Of a DNA stretch of 64,000 nucleotides, positions 25,477-32,850 are shown piece after piece. Position numbers and translations under genes: made by a program. The DNA lies in the NCBI GenBank assembly GCA_025055175.1, contig JANWYT010000020.1:62001-126000 (forward strand), given 5' to 3'. Numbering within the stretch: position 1 is the first letter of the stretch; each line of letters opens with the position of its first letter. This DNA is from Anaerolineae bacterium (lineage in GTDB: Bacteria; Chloroflexota; Anaerolineae; Aggregatilineales; Phototrophicaceae). The notes under the pieces are model-generated. The model saw only the letters and a program-made list of their open reading frames with translations. It was not told the origin of the DNA and did not search any database.

Positions 25477-27920
25477 CGCCAGCGCAGGCGAGCCAGTTGC
25501 GGCGCATCGTCTTCGCCGCTGCGCGCAGGTTCGGCCAGGGGCAAGCGCACCATCGTCGGGAAGCGATACCAGCCCACGCGCAAGCTGGCAGGACGCTGGC
25601 CCTGGGGCAGATCATCAAGGCGCAGCGTAGCCCACTCCAGGACTTGCCCGCCCGCGTCTTGCGCACCTAGTCTGATGTCCTGGCCCTGGATGAACTGACT
25701 GCGCTCATCCAGCACGTGCAGGAAGCGCACCATCTGGTCGTCGAGCGCGGCGCTGAACTGCCACCACAAAGCTACGTCAATCTGCCCCGCTTCAGGGTCG
25801 GTTTGTACGCTGCTGGCCCACAGGCGCAGGCCTTCAAATTCGATGGGGCGCAGCAGCAGCGGCCCAAGATAGTCTAGGCCCTGCTTGACCGAGCGCAGGT
25901 CACGACGGCAGATGAACAGGTCAGTCTGGTAGCGAGGCGGACAGGACTGCTCCAGCCGAATCTCGGCGCGCACAAAATCTGCCCCACGCACTAGCGGCAC
26001 GGGCAGGCGCAGCGTGCCATCCTGTGGACGCAGGGTCAGGCGCTGGAAGGGCTGACCATCGACGAACAGGCGCGCCGTCATGCTGTCCGACAGGCTACTC
26101 ACATCCAGCGTCCACTCAAACCAAGCAGGAGTGGCACTGCGCACGTCAGCGATCAAGCGAGCAGCTTCGGCCTGGGTGCGAGCGACCTGAAGCGGCGCAG
26201 CCTGGCCCAGCGGCACGCGGAACAGCAGCAGTTCACCATCGTCATAAAAGGGCGCGCCGAGCTGAGCGACGAGCTTAGCGCGCAGCGCGTCGGCGTAGGC
26301 AGCGTCCTGTTCAATAGCGCGCCGCCTGTGGAAGCTCACCAAGTCAGCGCCGACGGCGCGCAACAAGCCGGGGTGCAGCGTCTCTTGCAACAGGGCCAGC
26401 TTAGCCGAGTTGACAGGCGTGGCGCGGGTGTACTGACCAGCAATCAAAGGGCGCTGATGGAAGGTCTGGTCGTAAAGGGCATCTTTGGCCGCCAGCAGAT
26501 TCTCCCAGGGGACGTTGAAGACGGCGCGGATGGTGGGGTCTTGGCGCACCTGCTCCCAAGCTTGGGCCAGCGTTGGCGCGGGCTGAGCAGGACGCGTGGG
26601 CATGGGCCAAGCGGCTTGCACATCGATGAGATAGCCCAGCAGCAACAGGGCCAGCAACCCCTGTCTACCCTGGCGGCGGCGCAACAGCTCTCCTGCCCCA
26701 TAGGCCATGAGCATAGCCAGCGCCAGCGCCAGCGCCACGTTAAAGCGACCGGGCGCACGCGCCAGCGCGAAACCTGGCCAATCTTGCACGGCGGCCCAGG
26801 GCAGCGGTAGATAGGTCAGCACCTCATCCAGGTCGATCAGCAGCGGCGCATCGAAGACCTTCAGCACAGGGCCGAGCGACAGCACCCAGGCCAGGACGAA
26901 CAACCCCCACCATCCGCGCGCCTGGGGTTGGCGCAGGCTCAGCAGGGCCAGCCCACCACCAATCAGGCCCACATAAGCATAGCCCTCTGGCAAGTTGACC
27001 CCTAGCACGCGCCTGGGATACTCCAGGCCAGCCCATAGCGGATTTAGGAAGGAAGGCGTCACCAGGCTGAGCAGATCAGCGCTATAGCGCACCGCGCCGC
27101 CAGCTTCCACGTAGGCGCTGGTTTGCAGCGTGATCCTGATGACGGGCAGCAGGGTCAGCAGCAGGCCCGCTCCGCTCAGTGCCGAGACGATCAGCACGCG
27201 CCATAGCGCCAGCCAGCGTCCGCGCGCCGCTAGCCCTATTCCCGTCACTACTAGGATCGGCATGAGCATGGTGAAGACTTGTAGCATATGGCCGCTGGGC
27301 GTCAGGAAGAAGAAGAGAGCGCTCCACAGGGCGTAGCGCCGCCAGCGTGGCAGATAGGCGTTCGCTCCCTGGCTGCAGTCGATTAAGCGCAGCAAGGCCC
27401 ACAGGTAAAGCGGAGCAGGCCATTGGGCCATCAGTCCGCCATGACCTTCGATCAGGCGGCTTTGCAGCGGCGGCGCAGCACAGAAAGCGGCTCCGGCCAG
27501 CAGCGCTGCCGTCTGCACGATGCGCGCCTCCCAGCCCAAGCGCGCTAGGCGATCTTGAGCCAGAAACCACATAGCCCAGCCATTCAGCGCCAGGTAGAGC
27601 AGCACCGTGAGGTTGTAGGCCAGGCCAGGCGAGACTAGCAGGGCGAAGGCCCAGGCAGGGAAGTACTGGAGTTGGTTGGCCGCCAGCGGTAGACTAGAGA
27701 AGCCATGCGGGTAGCCTAGCAAGCTTTGGTAGTACATGTCTTGGCCCGTGCGCAGCGCCTGAGCCATCCACCAGATGTTGCGCGTCATCTCGTAGTTGTC
27801 GCCCACCGACCAACCGATGATCTGGTTGTCCAAGTCCGTCGCTAGCGGCCAGGTGACGGCGCAGGCCAACAACAAGTAGAGCGCGAAGGCGCGCAGGGCG
27901 CGCTTGAGGGAGTCGTTCAT
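25473..27920 (-). CDS. large polytopic glycosyltransferase-like membrane protein
   Basis: 815 residues from the ATG at 27920, five bases after the esterase gene stops; a GTG at 27944 is less likely. About twelve transmembrane segments occupy roughly residues 10-430. The first outer loop has GWSVGDNYEMTRNIWW, the usual place of GT-C acidic residues. The next part (residues about 440-640) is soluble, with FNVPWENLLAAKD. The last 150 residues form a beta-rich domain (IEFEGLRLWASSVQ, MVRFLHVLDERSQFIQGQD) resembling those of two other glycosyltransferases here. It resembles YfhO/oligosaccharide-transferase-type proteins. It is third in the minus run after the WecA-like and esterase genes, suggesting glycan or glycolipid assembly. 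Confidence 0.65.
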   Translation of the reverse strand: MNDSLKRALRAFALYLLLACAVTWPLATDLDNQIIGWSVGDNYEMTRNIWWMAQALRTGQDMYYQSLLGYPHGFSSLPLAANQLQYFPAWAFALLVSPGLAYNLTVLLYLALNGWAMWFLAQDRLARLGWEARIVQTAALLAGAAFCAAPPLQSRLIEGHGGLMAQWPAPLYLWALLRLIDCSQGANAYLPRWRRYALWSALFFFLTPSGHMLQVFTMLMPILVVTGIGLAARGRWLALWRVLIVSALSGAGLLLTLLPVIRITLQTSAYVEAGGAVRYSADLLSLVTPSFLNPLWAGLEYPRRVLGVNLPEGYAYVGLIGGGLALLSLRQPQARGWWGLFVLAWVLSLGPVLKVFDAPLLIDLDEVLTYLPLPWAAVQDWPGFALARAPGRFNVALALALAMLMAYGAGELLRRRQGRQGLLALLLLGYLIDVQAAWPMPTRPAQPAPTLAQAWEQVRQDPTIRAVFNVPWENLLAAKDALYDQTFHQRPLIAGQYTRATPVNSAKLALLQETLHPGLLRAVGADLVSFHRRRAIEQDAAYADALRAKLVAQLGAPFYDDGELLLFRVPLGQAAPLQVARTQAEAARLIADVRSATPAWFEWTLDVSSLSDSMTARLFVDGQPFQRLTLRPQDGTLRLPVPLVRGADFVRAEIRLEQSCPPRYQTDLFICRRDLRSVKQGLDYLGPLLLRPIEFEGLRLWASSVQTDPEAGQIDVALWWQFSAALDDQMVRFLHVLDERSQFIQGQDIRLGAQDAGGQVLEWATLRLDDLPQGQRPASLRVGWYRFPTMVRLPLAEPARSGEDDAPQLARLRWR

Positions 27921-27924
27921 GGCT

Positions 27925-28917
27925 TCAGGGGCTTGGCTCGGCACAAGACGGGAGCAGGCTGTATTCGCGCGTCCAGGGCTGGCTGAACCAGGCCAGGAAC
28001 TCAGCTAGGTGCGCCCGCCAGTAGTCATTGTTGTGTTCACCGCTGGGATGGACGACGTAAGTGTGTTGAATGCCACGCGCCGAGAGTCTGGCGCTGAACA
28101 ACTGCTGACTCGGCCCACTGGAATCAGCGGCGCCATTAGCCAGGTACATGCGCAAGCCCGACTCCCTGAGCGGCGTCTCGTTCAGCACCAACTCCAGCGG
28201 ATCGTTGGCCGGGGGCAGGCCCGCATTGGCAGGGAAGTAAGCGCTGAAGCCGCCCACCTGCCCAAACAGGTTGTTGTGGCGCATAGCGATGCTGTAAGCC
28301 CAGAAGCCACCTCGGCTAATGCCGCCGATGGCCCGCCCCTGGGCCGTGTTGATGGTGCAGAAGGTGCTTTCAATCTGCGGACGCAGCTCGTCGACGATCA
28401 CCGTCTCGTAGCTAGGGTTAGGCGGGAAGCGATCCTGCCCACCAATGCTGCCCAGGAAGGGCATGACGACCACGAAAGGCGCACTACGACCCGCCAGGAT
28501 AGCTTCGTTTAAGATGTTGGGCAGTCCCAGGTCAAGCCACTGCTGTTCGCGGTAGCTCATGCCATGGATCAAATATAGCACCGGGAAGCGCCGCGCAGAG
28601 CTGCCGTAGCACGGGGGCAAATAGACCAAGTAGCGGATGTTCTCGTTGGTGCTGGGGCTTGGGTTGTCCCTGAATTCCAGCAACTGCCCTCCCGTCTCCT
28701 CACAGGGGAAAGGGGTGGGAGTAGGCGTCCAATCGGGCGTGGGGCTGGGCAGCGGAGTGCGCGTGACCGTGGGCGTGGGTGTCACGGTGGGGATGGGCGT
28801 GAAGGTGGGAATGCTAGTCACGACCACCGCCACCACGCGCGGCTGGAACGGCTCGCAGGCGCTCAGTGTAGCAGCCAGCAGCGCCGCACCTGAAGCCAGA
28901 AAATACGCCATCCTCAT
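27925..28917 (-). CDS. esterase-family lipoprotein (alpha/beta hydrolase)
   Basis: 330 residues from the ATG at 28917, which overlaps the stop of the WecA-like gene (ATGA). A lipoprotein signal peptide ends in ATLSAC. A long TP-rich linker (VTPTPTVTRTPLPSPTPDW) follows, common in Chloroflexota exported proteins. The catalytic part is of the esterase D / feruloyl-esterase-like type: YLVYLPPCYG, PVLYLIHGMSYREQQW, nucleophile Ser in GGISRGGFWAY and His in SGEHNNDYW near the end. It should cleave an ester on an extracytoplasmic substrate. The neighbours (lipid-linked sugar transferase and polytopic glycosyltransferase) suggest trimming of a surface glycan, but that is inference. Confidence 0.82.
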   Translation of the reverse strand: MRMAYFLASGAALLAATLSACEPFQPRVVAVVVTSIPTFTPIPTVTPTPTVTRTPLPSPTPDWTPTPTPFPCEETGGQLLEFRDNPSPSTNENIRYLVYLPPCYGSSARRFPVLYLIHGMSYREQQWLDLGLPNILNEAILAGRSAPFVVVMPFLGSIGGQDRFPPNPSYETVIVDELRPQIESTFCTINTAQGRAIGGISRGGFWAYSIAMRHNNLFGQVGGFSAYFPANAGLPPANDPLELVLNETPLRESGLRMYLANGAADSSGPSQQLFSARLSARGIQHTYVVHPSGEHNNDYWRAHLAEFLAWFSQPWTREYSLLPSCAEPSP

Positions 28918-29942
28918 GCTGCAGGCCCCTTCTGGATGGTCTGACGAATCCAGACCATGCCCCAAGCGGCCAGGCCCATCAAGCCCAGGCCCATCAAGCC
29001 CAGGGCAAAAGCCAACGGCGCAGGCGCGTTGGCCACTAGCAGAGCCAGCCCGCCGAACAAGGCGCAGGCTAGGTAGAGGATCAGCACGGCGCGGCGCGGA
29101 TTGAAGCCCAGCGCCACCAGACGATGCGAGGTGTGGTCGCGGCCACCTTCGAAGGGTGAGCGTCTCTCCGCTAAGCGCGTCCAAACCACCAAGTTAATGT
29201 CGAAGATCGGCAAGGCCAGCGCCAGGATCGGCACCATCCAGGTGACGCTGAGCGGCTGAGTCTGGAAGTTGAGCTTGATGGCCAGGGTAGCCATCAGGTA
29301 GCCCAGGGTCAACGCGCCCATGTCGCCCATGAAGGTGCTGGCTGGGTTGAAGTTGTAGGTCAGGAAGCCCAGTGCGCTGCCCAAGATGGCAGCCGCCATC
29401 AGCGAGACCAGGATTTGCCCCTGAGACAAGGCAATCAGCAGGAAGCTGGCGGCGCTGATGGCCGACAGGCCCGCTGTCAGGCCGTCCATGTTGTCCAAGA
29501 AGTTGAAGGCGTTGCACAGCGCCACCACCCAGACCACCGTCAGCGGCACATCGATCCAGGGCGTGCCGAACAGGCGAATTTGGATGCCTACGGCCACCAG
29601 CAGCAGCGCCGCCAAGATCATCGCCCCGAAGCGGCTCAAGATCGATAGGTTGTAGCGGTCGTCCAGCAGGCCCACCAAAGCCAGTAGGCCCGCCCCACCC
29701 ATGATGACCAGTAGCTCAGCGATGTGGCGCGGCGGGCTAAACAGCAGCAACGACAGGCACAGCCCAACGTAAATGGCCAGGCCGCCCATCATCGGCTTGT
29801 GATCTTTGTGCGTCTTGCGCGGCAGGTTGGGCTTATCCACCACCCCCAGGCGCATGGCAATCTGGCGGCTGAGCGGCGTCAGGCCCAGCGCAGCCGCGAA
29901 GCCGACGATCAGGACAGGGATGAATTGCGCGGTTGTCTCCAT
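28914..29942 (-). CDS. WecA/TagO/MraY-family polyprenyl-phosphate sugar-1-phosphate transferase
   Basis: 342 residues from the ATG at 29942; an earlier ATG at 30002 would add 20 residues not typical of the family. About ten transmembrane segments alternate with the conserved cytoplasmic loops: DKPNLPRKTHKDHKPMMGG, LDDRYNLSILSRF, NAFNFLDNMDGLTAG and FMGDMGALTLGY, then HTSHRLVALGF. These match UDP-GlcNAc:undecaprenyl-phosphate transferases rather than MraY proper (no mur cluster). The enzyme would place the first sugar phosphate on the lipid carrier for a surface polymer. The gene heads a three-gene minus operon, divergent from the flippase-like gene. A 15-base tandem repeat near the 3' end (28971-29000) encodes a LGLMG repeat. 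Confidence 0.9.
   Translation of the reverse strand: METTAQFIPVLIVGFAAALGLTPLSRQIAMRLGVVDKPNLPRKTHKDHKPMMGGLAIYVGLCLSLLLFSPPRHIAELLVIMGGAGLLALVGLLDDRYNLSILSRFGAMILAALLLVAVGIQIRLFGTPWIDVPLTVVWVVALCNAFNFLDNMDGLTAGLSAISAASFLLIALSQGQILVSLMAAAILGSALGFLTYNFNPASTFMGDMGALTLGYLMATLAIKLNFQTQPLSVTWMVPILALALPIFDINLVVWTRLAERRSPFEGGRDHTSHRLVALGFNPRRAVLILYLACALFGGLALLVANAPAPLAFALGLMGLGLMGLAAWGMVWIRQTIQKGPAA
28971..29000. repeat. 15-base tandem repeat, two copies
   Basis: Two adjacent copies of CAGGCCCATCAAGCC lie in the 3' part of the WecA-like gene. They keep the frame and code for repeated Gly-Leu-Met-Gly-Leu in a membrane segment. Confidence 0.7.
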
Positions 29943-30073
29943 GCCTTCAACTGTAACAGAAGACGCGGCGTTTTCGTAGGGACGAGGACAGAGCAGAAGC
30001 ATGAGGCGTGTCGGCCCTCATTCCAAATCTCTCTCAGGTTGTGCGATTACAAAGCCACTACCCAGACCGTCTA

Positions 30074-30085
30074 CTTAGCGCTAAG
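30074..30085. promoter_or_regulatory. perfect 12-base palindrome upstream of the flippase-like gene
   Basis: CTTAGCGCTAAG lies 38 bases before the ATG at 30123, in the divergent region between it and the WecA-like gene. It could be an operator. No clear -10/-35 pair is seen near it. Confidence 0.3.
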
Positions 30086-30122
30086 ATGGTCGCCGTTCTG
30101 ACCATCACACCTCTGGGGAATT

Positions 30123-31151
30123 ATGCGCCGTCGTACACTGCTCATCGCCATCAGCTTCTTGGGGAGCGCCCTCATCTTGTGGTTGGTCGTGCGCGGTGTG
30201 CCGCTGGCCGACGTGTGGGCAGGGATACAAAAGGCTGATCCGCTGTGGCTGGTAGCCAGCTTCATCTCCATCTTCTTCGGCTTGGTAACGCGCGCGGTGC
30301 GCTGGCGCGGCCTGCTGGACGACAAGCTGGCCATGCAACCATCCATTCACCTGACCAACATCACCTTCATGCTCAACCAGCTGCCGCTGCGCTTAGGCGA
30401 GGTGGCGCGCGCCGGCCTGGCGCTGCGCTATGGCGTGCCGTTCATGACGGCTGCTACTAGCATTCTAGTGGAGCGCTTGGTCGATGTGCTGTTCATTGTG
30501 CTGATGATCGCCATCGCCTTCACCCAGGTGCCGTCGGCGTCGGCGCAGGTGAGCAGCGGGGCGTTCGTCCTCGGTCTGGTGGCGCTGGCGAGCTTTTTGG
30601 CGCTGGTGTTCTTCGCTAGTCGGCGCGAGCTGGCCCACCGCTTCCTGACCTTAGGAGAGCAGATGTTGCCGCTGCTCAAGCGGCTGCCGTTGGCACGCCT
30701 ACTAGAGCAGGTGATCGACGGGCTTCAACCGCTCACCCATTGGCGTGGCTTCGTCCACACCACCGTCTGGACGTTCATCGCTTGGGGCTTCTCCTACGCG
30801 TCGCTGATTACGCTGTTCTATGCCCTGGACGTGCAGGACGCGCCCTACCTGCTCATGTGCATGCTGGCGGTGGGCTTCACAGCTATTGGCATTGCCATCC
30901 CCATCAGCGTCATGTCGCTGGGGCCATTCCAGGCGGTTATGTTGTTGGTGGCTCACCAAATCTTCGGCGTCGATGAAGCTCTGGCCTTGACGCTGGGCTT
31001 CCTATTCAACGGCGTCGCTGTGCTGTCCTACCTAGCTTGGGGCGGCCTTAGCATGTTGACGTTGGGCCTCTCGTTCAGCGATGTGCTGGGCAGCAAGCCC
31101 ACGCCCACGCCAGACGCTCAGGCCGAACCGTTGGCTCAGCCCAAAATCTGA
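30123..31151 (+). CDS. flippase-like (LPG synthase transmembrane domain, UPF0104) protein
   Basis: 342 residues with about eight transmembrane segments. The family is recognised by WLVVRGVPLADVW at the start, RAVRWRGLL, the NQLPLRLGEVARAGLALRYG block (the conserved P-x-R-x-G-E motif) and the SILVERLVDVLF block. Members include the flippase half of lysyl-phosphatidylglycerol synthase and AglD-type proteins linked to lipid-linked sugars. Its position divergent from the WecA-like operon supports a role in moving or handling lipid-linked intermediates. GGGGAATT precedes the ATG. Its 3' end overlaps the opposing GTPase gene by 16 bases. Confidence 0.82.
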   Translation: MRRRTLLIAISFLGSALILWLVVRGVPLADVWAGIQKADPLWLVASFISIFFGLVTRAVRWRGLLDDKLAMQPSIHLTNITFMLNQLPLRLGEVARAGLALRYGVPFMTAATSILVERLVDVLFIVLMIAIAFTQVPSASAQVSSGAFVLGLVALASFLALVFFASRRELAHRFLTLGEQMLPLLKRLPLARLLEQVIDGLQPLTHWRGFVHTTVWTFIAWGFSYASLITLFYALDVQDAPYLLMCMLAVGFTAIGIAIPISVMSLGPFQAVMLLVAHQIFGVDEALALTLGFLFNGVAVLSYLAWGGLSMLTLGLSFSDVLGSKPTPTPDAQAEPLAQPKI

Positions 31152-31669
31152 TGCAGAGCGTCTACCACCACATCGCGCACCGAATTGCGATCCATCGTCA
31201 CGCAGGGATAAACGCTGAAATCGCGGATTCCCAGGCCGAGCTGAATGTCCTGATAGTGCCAGGCTTTAGGGTGATCCTGTTTGGTGGCAGCCACTACCAG
31301 CGGTACTTCGGCGTGGTAACCGCGCACTGTGTACAGAATACTGAGGAACTGTCCGAAGTGCTGAGGTTTGGTGCTGTCTACCAGCACAATGTAGCCGCTG
31401 GCGCGCAGCTTGCTCATCATCTCTTGTAACCAGATGAAGTCGTACTGTGTGCGCGGCGGTGGCTCTAGGAAGTGCAGCAGCAGCGACGAGTCGACGCGCA
31501 CGCGGCCGAAGAACCAGCTCATCTGCTCTTCAGCTTGCCATTCCGTGTATTGGCTGATAGCCTTGATGAAGCTAGTCTTGCCTGTGCGTGGCAACCCAGC
31601 AACCACCAACTTCACGACCTGGGCTTTTTGCTTGTGGAGTTGCTTCGTGCGCTGTGATGCCCCGTCCAT
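31136..31669 (-). CDS. MglA-like small Ras-type GTPase with degenerate switch II
   Basis: 177 residues. G1 is AGLPRTGKTSFIK and G4 is ATKQDHP; the GYIVLVDSTKP strand precedes G4 as in MglA/Gtr GTPases. The G3 position, which in MglA relatives reads like D/G-T-P-G-Q, is here LEPPPRTQYDFIW, so the Gly needed for gamma-phosphate sensing and the Gln-like residue are missing. It probably binds nucleotide but may hydrolyse it poorly. Roadblock proteins are the usual partners of this group, and a receiver-Roadblock fusion is encoded at 15460. A perfect TATAAT lies at 31716-31711. The 3' end overlaps the flippase-like gene. Confidence 0.78.
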   Translation of the reverse strand: MDGASQRTKQLHKQKAQVVKLVVAGLPRTGKTSFIKAISQYTEWQAEEQMSWFFGRVRVDSSLLLHFLEPPPRTQYDFIWLQEMMSKLRASGYIVLVDSTKPQHFGQFLSILYTVRGYHAEVPLVVAATKQDHPKAWHYQDIQLGLGIRDFSVYPCVTMDRNSVRDVVVDALHQILG

Positions 31670-31710
31670 GACAGCTCTCGCAATGATCGCTCATGATACG
31701 AATATGCTTG

Positions 31711-31716
31711 ATTATA
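31711..31716 (-). promoter_or_regulatory. -10 element of the GTPase gene
   Basis: The minus strand reads GCGCTATAATCAAG, with TATAAT at 31716-31711, 41 bases upstream of the ATG at 31669. No consensus -35 is visible. Confidence 0.4.
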
Positions 31717-31826
31717 GCGCAAATCATGTTGACTCGTCATCTTCTCACAGAAGTGATAGAGTCGTAATAATAATTTTTATCTGAGATTCCCCCAAAAACT
31801 GGTGGCCCGCTGAGAGTTTTAGCGTG

Positions 31827-31837
31827 TATAGTATAAA
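31827..31837 (+). promoter_or_regulatory. -10 region of the Bax-inhibitor-1 gene
   Basis: TATAGTATAAA offers two overlapping -10 hexamers (TATAGT at 31827, TATAAA at 31832) about 35-45 bases before the ATG at 31872. The -35 is weak. The leader ends with GAGAGAGAGG, a strong Shine-Dalgarno sequence. Confidence 0.45.
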
Positions 31838-31871
31838 TTGAACGTACGTATCAGAGAGAGAGGTAAAGACC

Positions 31872-32627
31872 ATGCAGAACTATGGACGTGGACAAGCGCC
31901 GGTGATCACCGCGCCCTCAAGCCTTGCCATCGACATGAATCCTATCATGCGCGCCGTGTACGGCTGGATGACGCTGGGCCTGGTGGTGACGGCGTTCATC
32001 TCGCTGTTCATCACTCAGCAGGCTGTGCTGCCCAACGGCATGCCTAACATCGATGTGCTGAATACGCTCAGCGGCCTCATGTTGCCGGCCATCATCGTGC
32101 AACTGGTGATCGCCCTGGGCCTGAGCTTCCTGGTCAACCGTATCTCGCCGGTCGTGAGCGGGGTGCTGTTCTTCGTCTACTCCGCTATCACCGGCTTGAC
32201 CTTCGGCGTCATCTTCACTGGCCTAGCCATCAGCGGTGACTTCAGCGCCGTCGTCAAGGCCTTCTTCTCCACCGCTGGTGTCTTCGGCGCCATGACCCTG
32301 GTGGGCCTGACCACCAAGACTGACCTGACGCGCATGGGTTCGTTCCTGATGATGGCCCTGATCGGCCTCATCATCGCCAGCGTCATCAACATCTTCCTGC
32401 GCAGCGACGCCTTCGGCTTCATCATCAGCATCGTCGGCGTGCTGATCTTCACGGGCCTGACCGCCTACGACACGCAGAAGATCAAGGAGATGGCCCACGA
32501 AGCGGCCTACAGCGGCGACAGCGGCTTCGGCCAGCGCGTGGCCATCATGGGTGCGTTCACGCTGTACCTAGACTTCATCAACCTATTCTTGTATCTGCTG
32601 CGCATCTTCGCCAGCAGCCGCGACTAA
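31872..32627 (+). CDS. Bax inhibitor-1 / YccA family membrane protein
   Basis: 251 residues with seven transmembrane segments. Family features are the VYGWMTLGLVVTAFISL first helix, the FGVIFTGLAI and FGAMTLVGLTTKTDL segments and the TAYDTQKIKEM motif after the sixth helix, which carries the Asp of the family's pH-sensing calcium-leak site. Bacterial members are putative calcium/proton channels or FtsH regulators. It is monocistronic, with its own promoter and a strong rho-independent terminator directly after it. The neighbour genes give no further hint. Confidence 0.93.
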   Translation: MQNYGRGQAPVITAPSSLAIDMNPIMRAVYGWMTLGLVVTAFISLFITQQAVLPNGMPNIDVLNTLSGLMLPAIIVQLVIALGLSFLVNRISPVVSGVLFFVYSAITGLTFGVIFTGLAISGDFSAVVKAFFSTAGVFGAMTLVGLTTKTDLTRMGSFLMMALIGLIIASVINIFLRSDAFGFIISIVGVLIFTGLTAYDTQKIKEMAHEAAYSGDSGFGQRVAIMGAFTLYLDFINLFLYLLRIFASSRD

Positions 32628-32660
32628 GCACGCTGAACGCCAATCCTGCCCTGTAACCCT

Positions 32661-32693
32661 AGCCCTTCGCCAGTCATGGCGAAGGGCTTCTTC
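32661..32693 (+). terminator. rho-independent terminator after the Bax-inhibitor-1 gene
   Basis: A perfect 12-bp stem (AGCCCTTCGCCA at 32661-32672, TGGCGAAGGGCT at 32677-32688) with a GTCA tetraloop is followed by TCTTC. The stem is exceptionally strong; the U-run is modest. Confidence 0.8.
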
Positions 32694-32850
32694 ATACCCA
32701 TCGGACTCAAGCCCAGCTCACATGAGCCACGACGAGATCATCGCATGGTCAGCCAGCAAAGGCGACAACTCGACGTTCATCTGCCCGATCACGACAGACG
32801 TTCAGCCCGTCATTGGCCCTCCACGACGACGGCAAGCTGCACCGGACGGC

